DNA of 64,000 bases from Synechocystis sp. PCC 7338 (GCF_018282115.1 NZ_CP054306.1:1535488-1599487); one strand, 5' to 3'. Numbered from the stretch's first letter, positions 9,684 through 19,287 are shown. Numbers and translations are program-made. The notes: generated by a model from the sequence alone, not told the origin.

Positions 9684-10517
9684 TCATCGGTAAAGCCAGA
9701 GGGGTTGGCCGCTAGTGGATACCTCAAATTCACACCATTTCAAGGTTTCCGTTAAACCAAGGTTATCGGCCATGATCTGTAGTTGGCTGTCGCCACTGGT
9801 GAGTCTTTTGAGGAAAGGTTTGGGGTCTTCAATGGTATCCAGTTCTGCTTTGTCTGGATCCAAGCCCGCCAAAGTAGCCGCCCATTGCCTGGCCTCCTCC
9901 TCTGTGCCCAGGCGATCAACTAAACCCAATTCCAAGGCCTGTTGCCCGGTAAAAATTCGTCCGTCGGCAAATTCTTTGACTTTTTCCACTGCCAAATTGC
10001 GCCCCGCCGCCACCGTGGAAACAAATTGCCCGTAGCTGTCATCAATCAAAGCCTGCAAAATAGACTGTTCCTCCGGCAGTAATTCCCGGTCAAAGGACAA
10101 AATATCTTTATAGGGCCCTGACTTAATCACCTTAAAAGAAACCCCCACTTTCTCTAGCAATCTCTCCAGGTTATTGCCCCTTAAAATTACGCCAATACTG
10201 CCGGTGATGGTGCCAGCGTTGGCCATGATGTGAGGACAACCCATGGCGATATATACACCCCCAGAAGCGGAAATGTTACCAAAACTGGCAACAACTTTGA
10301 TTTTTTCACTTAATTGCTTTAATTTGGTGTAAATTTCCTGGGAATCCACTATTGTGCCCCCAGGGGAGTCGATGCGGACTAATAGGGCAGGATATTTTTT
10401 TTCTTCCACCGTCTTGAGAGCCTTCAACACTGCTTTGCGGGTTCCACCGGCGATCGCCCCGGTTACTTCAATGCGAGCAATTTTTTTACGGGTACTGGTT
10501 TTGAAGGGCCAAATCAT
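9684..10517 (-). CDS. sppA: Signal peptide peptidase SppA, short form (protease IV family S49)
   Basis: 277 aa from the ATG at 10517. A TTG at 10532 would add five residues. It is the short single-domain S49 form. The segment NISASGGVYIAMG holds the nucleophilic Ser and GPYKDILS holds the general-base Lys downstream, both as expected of SppA. The lead-in GAIAGGTRKAVLKAL and RIDSPGGTIVDSQEI is typical. There is no obvious transmembrane segment at the N-terminus (WPFKTSTRKKIARIEVTG), so it may be peripheral or soluble. The family cleaves leftover signal peptides, and in cyanobacteria SppA homologues are linked to light acclimation. recG lies upstream on the same strand. Confidence 0.93.
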   Translation of the reverse strand: MIWPFKTSTRKKIARIEVTGAIAGGTRKAVLKALKTVEEKKYPALLVRIDSPGGTIVDSQEIYTKLKQLSEKIKVVASFGNISASGGVYIAMGCPHIMANAGTITGSIGVILRGNNLERLLEKVGVSFKVIKSGPYKDILSFDRELLPEEQSILQALIDDSYGQFVSTVAAGRNLAVEKVKEFADGRIFTGQQALELGLVDRLGTEEEARQWAATLAGLDPDKAELDTIEDPKPFLKRLTSGDSQLQIMADNLGLTETLKWCEFEVSTSGQPLWLYR

Positions 10518-10744
10518 AGATTTTAATAGCAAAAGGGATTACAAAACAGTTAATCAATGGGGAACCATTCTAACAAAGAAAGACTAGGACAATGGAAACC
10601 ACCGATGTATTTCTGGTTAGAATTTGTTTGTAAAATTTTATCCAGTTCCTTAAATATTCTCATTAAAGCTCCGTCAATATTGGGGGATTTCCACTTAGTT
10701 TCCCCTCCAAATTTGTGGGGTCAGGAGGGCCTTTAAACACGCTC

Positions 10745-13213
10745 TTAGGTTAATATTTCTCCCCTCAATAACTTTTCATACCTCTGAGCTAATTTAGTTT
10801 TTAAATTGGGATATTGAGCTAAGGATGGATCTTCGACAATTAGTTGTTCTGCCGCTTCTCTGGCCATCAATAAAACATCCTGGTCTTCCACCAAACTTGC
10901 TAGGGCAAAATCCGGTAATCCTGACTGCTTGGTGCCCAAAAATTCCCCCGGCCCTCGCAGACGTAAATCCATTTCTGCAATGAAAAATCCATCTTGGGAC
11001 TGTTCCATTACCCCTAATCTTTGCCGGGCATCGGGACTTTTGCTATTGGTCACCAATAAACAATGGGACTGGTGGCTTCCCCTCCCTACCCGACCCCGTA
11101 ATTGGTGCAGTTGGGAAAGGCCAAAACGTTCAGCATTCTCAATTACCATGACGGTGGCATTGGGCACATCCACCCCTACTTCAATCACTGTGGTGGAAAC
11201 AATAATTTCCGTCACTTTTTCTCGAAAAGCTTGTAATACTGCTTCTTTTTCTGTGCTTTTTAATCGACCGTGCAAAAGACCGATGTTAAAGTTAGGAAAA
11301 ATTTTTTCACTTAAATGTTTATGCTCTTCCACCGCTGCTTTGATATCTAACTTTTCCGATTGTTCGATTGCCGGAAAAATAATATAAACCTGACGACCCT
11401 GGGCCACTTCCCGTCGAATCAGTTCGTACATTTGGGGCCGTTCCTTGGTGGTGATCACACTGGTGCGAATGGGCTGACGGCCGGGGGGCAATTCATCAAT
11501 TTGGCTCACTTCCAAATCTCCATGGAGCGTTAAAGCAAGGGTGCGGGGAATGGGGGTGGCGGTCATGCTCAGTACGTGGGGAGCATTGCCTTTGGCTAAC
11601 AATTTGGCCCGTTGCTGCACTCCAAAACGGTGTTGTTCATCAATGACCACTAAACCTAGGCGCTGGAAATTAACCGGCTCTCGAATGAGAGCATGGGTTC
11701 CCACTAGTAAGGGTAATTGACCCGTGGCTAAATGGCCGTGGATTTCCCTTCTTTTGGCAGTTTTAGTGGATCCAGTTAACAATTCCACCGGCAAATGGAG
11801 CAAATTAAACCAACCCACCAACTTTTGATAATGTTGTTCCGCCAAGACTTCCGTGGGTGCCATCAGGGCCGCTTGGTAACCCCCTTGGAGAGCGGCTAAA
11901 ATTGCGAAGACCCCCACCACAGTTTTCCCCGATCCCACATCTCCCTGGACGAGGCGATTCATGGGGCTAGATTGACTTAAATCCTCTAGAATTTCATTGA
12001 CTACCCGCTGTTGGGCTTGGGTTAAACGGAAGGGTAGCAAATCACTAAATTTTTCTAACAATTCACCGCTGGGCGTAAAAATAGCGCTCTGTTGTTGTTG
12101 TTTTTGTTCGTAACGTCTTTGCAAAAATCCTAATTGTAAATAAAAAAATTCATCAAACACTAATCGCCTTCTTGCTAAACTTAGCTGTTCCCCATTGTCA
12201 GGAAAATGGATTTGGGCAATGGCAGTTTTTAAATCAATTAATTCATACTTTGCTCGAATTTCCCTCGGTAAAGGATCGGACAATTGGGCGATCGCCGGTT
12301 GACAAGCTAAAACCAATTTCCGTAAAAAATCCGCTGTTAGACCTTCGGTGAGGGGATAAACGGGTAACACCCGACCCACTTTAAAAGAGTCAATGCTAGG
12401 ACTATGGCGATCGAGCACCTCAATTTCCGGATTATCCAGGGTCAGACCAAATTTATTGGCTTTGACCAAACCGGAAGCGGCCACGACGGCATGGGGGGGG
12501 TAAAGTTTTTTAAGGGTTTCCTGCCAAGCTCGATGGGCAAAACGTCTGCCAGCGTAGAAACGGGATAGTTTGATGCGCCCCGTCTGATCCCGCAACTGGA
12601 TTTGCAGAATAGTTAAATTCTGATTTTTGGGACTGGTAAAACAAGTGCAATTTACCACCCGCCCCACAATGGTTACCGTTTCCCCCGCTGTTAATTCAGC
12701 AATGGTTACCTGTTGGGCATAGTCCAAATAATCCCTGGGGAAATAGAACAGCAAATCTTCGGCCGTGGCCAAACCCAGGCTGTTGAGCAATTTAGTTTGA
12801 TGTTGGCTCTGGGAAAGTACGGTTGCTAAGGGGGTGTGGAGTTCAACCCGACTTGATTGAGAGCGACGGGACTCAGAAACCCGGGGACGATTGACCAGGG
12901 CTGGGGGAGCCGTTTTCCCGACCGCATCGACACAGGGAGATTCCAAACTGCGGCGCAATTGATGTAAAAAACGACGGGTACTGGCCACTAAACTTTTTCT
13001 TTCCGCCTGCTCCAGTTGATCGTACTGGGCAAACCTTTGGGCAAACTCTCGCCACTTTTGGCGATCAACCGGGGGAGTACCAGGGGGGGGAGGACTGCCA
13101 AAACTCAAACAAAGGAAGTCTCCAAAGCGGTGCTGTTTACCCTGCAAATTCTGAAAGCCCCGCTCCACTTCTACGGTCAAAGCCTTCTGTAAACGAGGCC
13201 AATCAACGGACAC
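10745..13213 (-). CDS. recG: ATP-dependent DNA helicase RecG
   Basis: 822 aa. It unwinds branched DNA and remodels stalled forks. There is an N-terminal extension of about 125 residues before the wedge/OB domain (about 150-290), as is usual in cyanobacteria. Helicase motifs: Walker A GDVGSGKT at 424-431, TEVLAEQH, DEQH at 525-528, TATPIPRT at 551-558, then the second RecA lobe with LLHGRLKS, STTVIEVGVDVPNA and QLRGRVGRG. The TRG-type end includes LRGPGEFLGTKQSGLPDF. It is full length with all motifs. It shares its direction with sppA, with a 227-bp gap to that gene. Confidence 0.97.
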   Translation of the reverse strand: MSVDWPRLQKALTVEVERGFQNLQGKQHRFGDFLCLSFGSPPPPGTPPVDRQKWREFAQRFAQYDQLEQAERKSLVASTRRFLHQLRRSLESPCVDAVGKTAPPALVNRPRVSESRRSQSSRVELHTPLATVLSQSQHQTKLLNSLGLATAEDLLFYFPRDYLDYAQQVTIAELTAGETVTIVGRVVNCTCFTSPKNQNLTILQIQLRDQTGRIKLSRFYAGRRFAHRAWQETLKKLYPPHAVVAASGLVKANKFGLTLDNPEIEVLDRHSPSIDSFKVGRVLPVYPLTEGLTADFLRKLVLACQPAIAQLSDPLPREIRAKYELIDLKTAIAQIHFPDNGEQLSLARRRLVFDEFFYLQLGFLQRRYEQKQQQQSAIFTPSGELLEKFSDLLPFRLTQAQQRVVNEILEDLSQSSPMNRLVQGDVGSGKTVVGVFAILAALQGGYQAALMAPTEVLAEQHYQKLVGWFNLLHLPVELLTGSTKTAKRREIHGHLATGQLPLLVGTHALIREPVNFQRLGLVVIDEQHRFGVQQRAKLLAKGNAPHVLSMTATPIPRTLALTLHGDLEVSQIDELPPGRQPIRTSVITTKERPQMYELIRREVAQGRQVYIIFPAIEQSEKLDIKAAVEEHKHLSEKIFPNFNIGLLHGRLKSTEKEAVLQAFREKVTEIIVSTTVIEVGVDVPNATVMVIENAERFGLSQLHQLRGRVGRGSHQSHCLLVTNSKSPDARQRLGVMEQSQDGFFIAEMDLRLRGPGEFLGTKQSGLPDFALASLVEDQDVLLMAREAAEQLIVEDPSLAQYPNLKTKLAQRYEKLLRGEILT

Positions 13214-13350
13214 AGATACCTCAACTAAGTTGCTTTGTTTAATTCTTTCACCGTACAGTATAGTTTCTAACTCAACCTGAAACCTGTGAGTTGCAGACTT
13301 TCCATCTGTTTTAAAATACCGATAATAATCGTGTAGAATAACTCAGAACT

Positions 13351-13776
13351 TTGCCTCTGACTAATAGCACCTTGGAGAGATTTGAGTTCATAGTGAATGG
13401 ACCTCCTGTATCACAACAAGCTCGTAGACGTGAACGTCTCAGGGCGTGGAAAATAATGGTGCGGGAAGAAGCGGAGAAATACTGGCCACCAGAGCAAAAA
13501 GCAGCCATTGGCCCAATCATGCTGAAAATAACCTATTTTTATGATTCTGTTGCTATAGATGTGGACAATATTGTCAAGCCAATTCAGGATGCCATAATTG
13601 GATTAGCTTACATTGACGATGATCAAGTTACTGACGTTCTTGTCAGTAAGCGGAATTTGTTAGGTAACTTTAGAGTAGAAAACATGACACCGACTCTAGC
13701 AGAAGGATTTTCCCGTGGAAACGAATTTTTGCATATTGTCGTAAGTGAGGCTCCTGATCAAGAGGTAGTTATCTAA
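13351..13776 (+). CDS. RusA-like endodeoxyribonuclease (Holliday-junction resolvase family)
   Basis: 141 aa if the TTG at 13351 is the start; TTG 13372 or GTG 13390 are alternatives, as there is no clear ATG or Shine-Dalgarno. The diagnostic RusA segment is present: DVDNIVKPIQDAIIG followed by YIDDDQV, giving the acidic residues that bind metal. RusA proteins are typically prophage-borne and cleave four-way junctions. Here the N-terminal half is short. The stop overlaps the start of the next gene by one base (TAATG), so the two are translationally coupled. AT-rich with no HIP1 sites; probable acquired island between recG and the ABC1 kinase. Confidence 0.72.
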   Translation: MPLTNSTLERFEFIVNGPPVSQQARRRERLRAWKIMVREEAEKYWPPEQKAAIGPIMLKITYFYDSVAIDVDNIVKPIQDAIIGLAYIDDDQVTDVLVSKRNLLGNFRVENMTPTLAEGFSRGNEFLHIVVSEAPDQEVVI

Positions 13777-14456
13777 TGACAATCCCAACTGCAAACCTAG
13801 AAAGAGAGCGATTACTGCAACTAGCGGAAGAATATCGTAACAAGGGATACGAGATTTTTTTTCATCCCAATTCGGAAGATCTACCTCATTTTCTTAGGAA
13901 TTATCGCCCTGATATGATTGTACGGAAGGGAGATGAAGCTGTGATCATTGAGGTTAAGTCTCGTAGTTCACTTAATTCTTCCTCTAGACAATACTTGCAG
14001 AATCTAGCCCAATCTGTGGAGCAGCATTCTGGTTGGCGACTTGAGTTAGTGATGACTAATCCAGAGGATTATGTGTATTCTCCACAAACTGAAAACTCCC
14101 TTCAAGCACCTGAAATAAAAACAAAACTACAAGTGGCGAGACAACTTGTAATACAACATCCGGAATCAGCTATTCTCTATTCCTGGTCTCTTGTTGAGGC
14201 AACCTTAAGGCTTATTGCAGAGCACGAAGAGATTAGTTTACAAGGGCTTGATCCACTTTATCTAGTCAAACAATTAGTAACGAAGGGAGTTATTTCCCGT
14301 CCTGAGTATCAGTTACTCATGGATGCGCTTTCACTACGCAATAAAATTGCCCATGGTTTCAAAACGTCCCAAAGTGCATCAGAATTTGCATATCAGATAA
14401 TCAATGCAACGGAAGAACTACTAAAAACCTTGGATGTTGATGTCAAGGGTTGCTAG
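13776..14456 (+). CDS. PD-(D/E)XK nuclease-like protein with C-terminal HEPN-like region
   Basis: 226 aa. The N-terminal half (about 1-95) looks like a restriction-endonuclease fold of the REase AHJR-like type: RPDMIVRKGDEAVIIEVKSRS gives the PD...ExK metal site at about residues 46-64. The C-terminal half (about 115-220) is all-helical and contains LRNKIAHGF, an R-x4-H motif of the kind found in HEPN RNases and HEPN-like partner domains. The gene is coupled to the RusA-like gene by a one-base overlap. Together they form a compact nuclease pair of unknown role, possibly defensive. Nuclease activity and the HEPN label rest on motif reading only. Confidence 0.7.
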   Translation: MTIPTANLERERLLQLAEEYRNKGYEIFFHPNSEDLPHFLRNYRPDMIVRKGDEAVIIEVKSRSSLNSSSRQYLQNLAQSVEQHSGWRLELVMTNPEDYVYSPQTENSLQAPEIKTKLQVARQLVIQHPESAILYSWSLVEATLRLIAEHEEISLQGLDPLYLVKQLVTKGVISRPEYQLLMDALSLRNKIAHGFKTSQSASEFAYQIINATEELLKTLDVDVKGC

Positions 14457-14791
14457 TAAATTCATGCTATCAGTGGGGGCAGCGATTGGGTTAGCCGATA
14501 CCAAAACACCACCTCAAATATGTTTAGTACGAAAAGACTCAACAAAGAGTTGGCTGAGTTGACATAACCGGAGAGAGAATTGCGGCCAAGCTAAACTCAA
14601 GATTAGCCAAAGACGGTTTTCCCCATCCTAACCCAGGTAGCCAGGGCCGACCCATTGTCGTTAGAATGCCACTGGAAGCCTAGCATTGGCAACATTTAGC
14701 CATTTATCCCAGGACTCCTCCTCAAACTGTGCCGCTGTTGGCCCCGATGGGAACCAGCAAGCAAAATTAAGTAATTATTAAAACTATCAAT
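14457..14791. other. Intergenic region with decayed frames
   Basis: 335 bp between the nuclease pair and the ABC1 kinase. No HIP1 site and no clear promoter is visible. It holds the broken reading frame listed separately. The last 30 bp before the kinase start are AT-rich. Confidence 0.55.
14518..14770 (+). pseudogene. Decayed open reading frame, family unknown
   Basis: A short frame begins at the ATG spanning 14519-14521 (MFSTKRLNKELAELT) and hits TAA. A second frame of the same strand then runs ERIAAKLNSRLAKDGF and GRPIVVRMPLEA, meets a TAG, and continues in frame with HWQHLAIYPRTPP to a TAA near 14770. The protein-like composition across one frameshift and one in-frame stop suggests a broken small gene. 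I do not recognise the family. Confidence 0.35.
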
Positions 14792-16837
14792 ATGCCTCCA
14801 GTCCCCACGCCCGTTGCCACCGCCGAACAAGATCGCGATGTAGTGGTGATCGACGCAGTGGTGGAAGAAATTCGTCCTCCCCGTTTACCTAAAAGTCATC
14901 TGGAAGATTTGGGACCCGTTAGTGATATGTTCCCGGAAAGTTGGGAATATAACCCAGATTTGATCATGGAATTTTATCGTAAGCGGCCGTTGCAGGTGTT
15001 GGGTCGTTTAATTAATATTTTGTTTCCCCTACTCCAGTTTGTCCTGGGCATTTGGTGGGAAAAATTGAGGGGCAAAGACCCCACTGTTTCCAGAGCTAAG
15101 GCTATTCAACTGCGGGAATTATTAACTAACCTGGGCCCCACCTATATCAAAGTTGGTCAAGCCCTTTCCACCAGGCCTGATTTAGTACCACCAGTTTTTT
15201 TGGATGAGTTGACAACGTTACAGGATCAATTACCTTCCTTTCCCAACGAAGTTGCCTATCGCTTTATTGAAGAAGAATTGGGGGCACGCGCTGGGGAAAT
15301 TTATGCAGAATTGTCCCCGGAGCCCATTGCCGCTGCCTCTTTGGGGCAAGTGTATAAGGGTAAGTTAAAAACTGGAGAAGACGTAGCAGTAAAAGTACAA
15401 AGACCAGATTTAGTTAAGCGCATTACCCTGGATATTTACATCATGCGTTCCCTCTCCCTCTGGGCCCGGCGATCAGTGAAGAGATTACGCTCTGATTTGG
15501 TGGCTATTACCGATGAATTGGCCAGCCGGGTATTCGAGGAAATGAATTACTTCCAAGAGGCGGTTAACGGAGAGAGATTCGCCCAACTGTACGGTGGTTT
15601 GCCAGAAATTTATGTGCCTAGTATTTATTGGCAGTACACCGGGCGGCGGGTTTTGACCATGGAGTGGGTGGAAGGAATTAAGTTAACCAATATTAAAGCT
15701 ATCCAAGCCCAGGGCATTGACGCAACCCATTTAGTGGAAGTGGGAGTCCAGTGTTCCCTGCGGCAATTGTTGGAACATGGTTTTTTCCACGCCGATCCCC
15801 ACCCCGGTAATTTACTGGCCATGGCCGATGGACGTTTAGCCTACCTGGACTTCGGCATGATGAGTACTATCCAGCCTTACCAGCGCTATGGTTTGATCGA
15901 AGCTGTGGTCCATTTGGTCAATCGAGATTTTGACTCTTTGGCGAAAGATTATGTCAAACTAGACTTCCTCAAACCGGATACGGATTTGAAGCCAATTATT
16001 CCCGCCCTGAGCCAGGTATTTGGTAATGCATTGGGGGCCAGTGTGGCGGAGTTAAACTTTAAGAGCATCACCGATCAAATGTCGGCCATGATGTATGAAT
16101 TTCCTTTTCGGGTACCAGCCTATTACGCCCTGATTATTCGTTCCATGGTCACCCTAGAAGGCATTGCCATTGGCATTGATCCCAACTTCAAGGTGTTGAG
16201 TAAAGCCTATCCCTATATTGCTAAAAGACTGTTAACGGATCAATCGGAAGAACTACGCACTTCCCTGAAGGAATTACTGTTTAAAGAAGGCAGTTTCCGC
16301 TGGAACCGTTTGGAGAATCTATTGCGTAATGCCAAAAATTCCCCTGGATTTGATTTTGATTATGTGCTTAATGAAGCAACAGAATTTTTACTTTCAGACC
16401 GGGGGCAATTCATTCGCGATCGCCTAGTGGCGGAATTAGTGAATGGTATTGATCAACTGGGGCGCAATACTTGGCAACAGGTCAGCCACAATATTCAGGA
16501 AAGAATTGGTTTCCTGGGCGACCTAGGTAATGGCAACGGCAAGACCCATCAGACCAAGACGATAAAAGTTGCACCTCAGCCCGCCATCGCTCAACAGGAG
16601 GAAACATGGCAACATCTGCAAAATCTTTGGCAAATCCTGAAAGATACCCCGGGTTTTGACCCCCTCAAGTTTGTGCCGGTGTTGAGTCAAATTATTGTTA
16701 ACCCCACTTCCCGTCAGATGGGACAACAGGTGGCGGAAGGATTACTGCAAAGGGCGATCGCCAGGGTAATCAGGCAATGGGCCCTGGCCTTGGAAAGTCA
16801 GCCCAACCCAGCCATCAAAATCCGCAATGCGGCCTAG
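14792..16837 (+). CDS. ABC1/AarF-family atypical kinase
   Basis: 681 aa. UbiB/ADCK-type protein-kinase-like ATPase; in cyanobacteria and plastids these act in isoprenoid quinone metabolism and membrane stress responses. Signature elements: KVGQ at 120-123, the alanine-rich loop AAASLGQV at 180-187, a lysine at about 201 in VAVKVQRP, HADPHPGN (His333, Asp335, Asn340) and DFG at 353-355. A hydrophobic segment near residues 71-90 precedes the kinase fold, and the C-terminal 250 residues are helical with no named domain. From memory, it matches sll0005 of PCC 6803. The aminotransferase gene follows on the same strand. Confidence 0.95.
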   Translation: MPPVPTPVATAEQDRDVVVIDAVVEEIRPPRLPKSHLEDLGPVSDMFPESWEYNPDLIMEFYRKRPLQVLGRLINILFPLLQFVLGIWWEKLRGKDPTVSRAKAIQLRELLTNLGPTYIKVGQALSTRPDLVPPVFLDELTTLQDQLPSFPNEVAYRFIEEELGARAGEIYAELSPEPIAAASLGQVYKGKLKTGEDVAVKVQRPDLVKRITLDIYIMRSLSLWARRSVKRLRSDLVAITDELASRVFEEMNYFQEAVNGERFAQLYGGLPEIYVPSIYWQYTGRRVLTMEWVEGIKLTNIKAIQAQGIDATHLVEVGVQCSLRQLLEHGFFHADPHPGNLLAMADGRLAYLDFGMMSTIQPYQRYGLIEAVVHLVNRDFDSLAKDYVKLDFLKPDTDLKPIIPALSQVFGNALGASVAELNFKSITDQMSAMMYEFPFRVPAYYALIIRSMVTLEGIAIGIDPNFKVLSKAYPYIAKRLLTDQSEELRTSLKELLFKEGSFRWNRLENLLRNAKNSPGFDFDYVLNEATEFLLSDRGQFIRDRLVAELVNGIDQLGRNTWQQVSHNIQERIGFLGDLGNGNGKTHQTKTIKVAPQPAIAQQEETWQHLQNLWQILKDTPGFDPLKFVPVLSQIIVNPTSRQMGQQVAEGLLQRAIARVIRQWALALESQPNPAIKIRNAA

Positions 16838-16940
16838 GTGATGGTTGCCATCGATTCCAACCAAAATTTTGCTGAGTCGATATCAGACCAGTGCCGGTCA
16901 ATGCGACAATGGGAGGTTACGTCCCCAAATTGCCTTGGTA

Positions 16941-18125
16941 ATGAGTCTGAATTGGATTAGTCGCGCCGATCGCCTACAAGCCTTACCCCCCTACGTTTTT
17001 GCCCGTCTAGATGAGTTAAAAGCTAAGGCCAGGGAACAAGGCCTGGACTTAATTGACTTGGGCATGGGCAACCCCGACGGCAAAGCCCCCCAACCAATCA
17101 TCGAAGCGGCGATCGCCGAGCTGGAAAACGCTGAGTCCCACGGTTATCCGCCCTTTGAAGGCACCCAAAGTTTTCGTCAGAGCATTACCCGCTGGTACGC
17201 CCGCCAATATGGAGTGGATTTAGACCCCGATTCCGAGGCGTTACCGTTGATCGGCTCCAAAGAGGGCCTGGGTCATTTAGCTTTGGCCTATGTTAATCCA
17301 GGAGACCTGGTCCTAGTGCCCACCCCTTCCTACCCCGCCCATTTCCGGGGGCCTTTGATTGCCGGGGCGAAAATTTATCCCATTATGTTATCGGCAAAGG
17401 ATAACTGGTTAATTCAACTGGACCAAATTCCTGAGGCGATCGCCCGCCAGTCCAAAATTCTTTACTTTAACTATCCCAACAATCCCACCACCGCCACGGC
17501 TCCTAGGGAATTTTACGAAGCGGTGACCGACTGGGCCCGCCATTACGAAATTATGCTGGTCCATGACCTCTGCTATGCGGAATTGGCCTTCGACGGTTAT
17601 CAGCCCACCAGCTTGCTAGAAATTCCCGGCGCCAAGGATTTTAGTGTGGAATTTCATACCCTTTCTAAAACCTATAATATGGCTGGTTGGCGGGTAGGTT
17701 TTGTGGTGGGCAACCAGGAAATTATCCAAGGTTTGAGAACCTTAAAAACCAACCTAGATTATGGTATTTTCCGAGTCGTACAAAAAGCGGCAGAAACAGC
17801 CCTGAGTTTACCCGAAAGTTATATTGAAGTGGTTAAAAAACGTTACCAAGAACGGCGGGATTTTGTTATTAGTGGTTTAAGTAAATTGGGTTGGGCTATC
17901 ACTCCCTCCCAAGCCACCATGTATCTTTGGGTTCCCTGTCCGGTGGGCATGAGTTCCACTGATTTTGCCCTTACTGTGTTGGAAAAAACCGGCGTGGTGA
18001 TGACCCCCGGTAATGCCTTTGGAGAAGGGGGAGAAGGCTACGTCCGCCTAAGTTTAATTGCCGACAGCGATCGCCTCGGGGAAGCTTTACAACGCATTGA
18101 ACAGGCGGGTATTCGTTATAGTTGA
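16941..18125 (+). CDS. PLP-dependent class I/II aminotransferase (aspartate/LL-diaminopimelate type)
   Basis: 394 aa from the ATG at 16941 (MSLNWISRADRLQALPPYVF). An upstream TTG at 16845 would add 32 residues lacking family similarity. Fold-type I aminotransferase features: IDLGMGNPDG, the YFNYPNNPT segment binding PLP, VHDLCYAEL, the Schiff-base lysine in TLSKTYNMAGWRVGF, and the C-terminal arginine in YVRLSL. It is annotated as AspC-like in relatives (sll0006 from memory), but substrate choice between aspartate, alanine and LL-diaminopimelate cannot be read from the sequence. It lies 103 bp after the ABC1 kinase and probably shares its transcript. Confidence 0.93.
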   Translation: MSLNWISRADRLQALPPYVFARLDELKAKAREQGLDLIDLGMGNPDGKAPQPIIEAAIAELENAESHGYPPFEGTQSFRQSITRWYARQYGVDLDPDSEALPLIGSKEGLGHLALAYVNPGDLVLVPTPSYPAHFRGPLIAGAKIYPIMLSAKDNWLIQLDQIPEAIARQSKILYFNYPNNPTTATAPREFYEAVTDWARHYEIMLVHDLCYAELAFDGYQPTSLLEIPGAKDFSVEFHTLSKTYNMAGWRVGFVVGNQEIIQGLRTLKTNLDYGIFRVVQKAAETALSLPESYIEVVKKRYQERRDFVISGLSKLGWAITPSQATMYLWVPCPVGMSSTDFALTVLEKTGVVMTPGNAFGEGGEGYVRLSLIADSDRLGEALQRIEQAGIRYS

Positions 18126-18166
18126 GTCAATTAGTTAACGGTCAAATCCCCTGGGGAGCAAAGTAG

Positions 18167-18742
18167 ATGGTTTTAGCCGCCACCAAAGTACCAACCCTTT
18201 CCCTGGAATCCTTCTTGGCCCTGCCGGAAACCAAACCGGCCCAGGAATATTGCCGGGGCATTGTTACCCAGAAACCTATGCCTAAAGGTAAACACAGCAC
18301 AATCCAGTTTGAGTTAGCAGTTGCTATCAATGCCCAAGTGAAGCCCGAAAAAATTGCCTATGCTCTGCCGGAACTTCGTTGTACCTTTGGCGAGCGCTCC
18401 ATTGTGCCAGACATTGCAGTAATCCGTTGGCAAAACCTACCTTTAGACAGTGATGGTGAGATATCCGACCGATTTGATCGGGCCCCGGATTGGCTTATAG
18501 AAATTCTTTCCCCGGACCAGTCAGTCACCCTGGTGATGGAAAAAATTATTTTTTCTCTCAAAGCCGGCACAGAATTGGCATGGTTAGTGGATCCTATGGC
18601 TAAATCCATTACGGTTTTCACGGCCAGCCTACCCCAGGTGTATTTAGCTGAAACTGAAATTCAAGAATCCCTAACCGTTTTTGCTGAGCTTGAAAATTGG
18701 TCCATTACCGCCGCCGAGGTGTTTGATTGGTTAAAAATTTAG
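18167..18742 (+). CDS. Uma2 family (DUF820) putative endonuclease
   Basis: 191 aa with an ATG start. The Uma2 fold belongs to the PD-(D/E)XK nucleases, which are highly expanded in cyanobacteria. Visible motifs: an N-terminal TLSLESFLALPET, a central IVPDIAVIRW (metal-site Asp), DWLIEILSPDQ (Glu), and the typical ELAWLVDP strand. Between these the usual lysine-bearing helix reads VMEKIIFSLKAG. Its role is unknown; it has been suggested to act with mobile DNA or as a regulatory nuclease. It starts 41 bp after the aminotransferase stop. Its 3' end sits 44 bp before the next start. Confidence 0.88.
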   Translation: MVLAATKVPTLSLESFLALPETKPAQEYCRGIVTQKPMPKGKHSTIQFELAVAINAQVKPEKIAYALPELRCTFGERSIVPDIAVIRWQNLPLDSDGEISDRFDRAPDWLIEILSPDQSVTLVMEKIIFSLKAGTELAWLVDPMAKSITVFTASLPQVYLAETEIQESLTVFAELENWSITAAEVFDWLKI

Positions 18743-18786
18743 CATGGCTTAACTGCCTAAGTTTTAAAGCAATAATAGTGCTGTCA

Positions 18787-19287
18787 ATGTTGCATCGATT
18801 GATTAAATCATTTTTAATTACCATTTTTGTGCTTATATCTCTCGTGGGCTTTTCCGCCCAGGCGATCGCCGGAGAAGCAAATTTGTTATGGCAGGGAGAT
18901 GGGGGTTACCAAGTTCGAGCCCATGTGACTTACCCAGATGAATTTACTGACAAGTCAACAAAAATTATGCAGGTAACCGGATTGCAAACACTCCAAAACT
19001 TAACTGAACTAACAGTGCAAATTCTTAATGATCAAGGTCAAGTATTAGCAAGTTATGATAACGTCGGCAATGGTCAGGCCAAGGGTAATAACTTCCTCCA
19101 ATTCCGATTTGATCCCATTAGTAAAACCATTAAAGGTTGGCTTGATATCGGTGGAGCCGGAGCTAACGATTATTTTCTAAAGGGTCAACCGGACGCCAGT
19201 CTGGATCTTTTTCATCTGGATGAATATGGTAATGAGTTTAAAATTGACCATAACAATGGTGCAATGGACATTAGAGCTGGTTTTTAA
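18787..19287 (+). CDS. Secreted hypothetical protein
   Basis: 166 aa from the ATG at 18787; a longer reading from 18727 would overlap the Uma2 gene and places a poor leader ahead of the signal sequence. The N-terminus RLIKSFLITIFVLISLVGF with AQAIAG is a signal peptide with probable cleavage after AIA. The mature part is about 135 residues, predicted beta-rich from its alternating pattern, with DQGQVLASYDNVGNG and an aspartate/glycine-rich end. I recognise no family. It may be a periplasmic or exported cyanobacterial protein. Confidence 0.7.
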   Translation: MLHRLIKSFLITIFVLISLVGFSAQAIAGEANLLWQGDGGYQVRAHVTYPDEFTDKSTKIMQVTGLQTLQNLTELTVQILNDQGQVLASYDNVGNGQAKGNNFLQFRFDPISKTIKGWLDIGGAGANDYFLKGQPDASLDLFHLDEYGNEFKIDHNNGAMDIRAGF

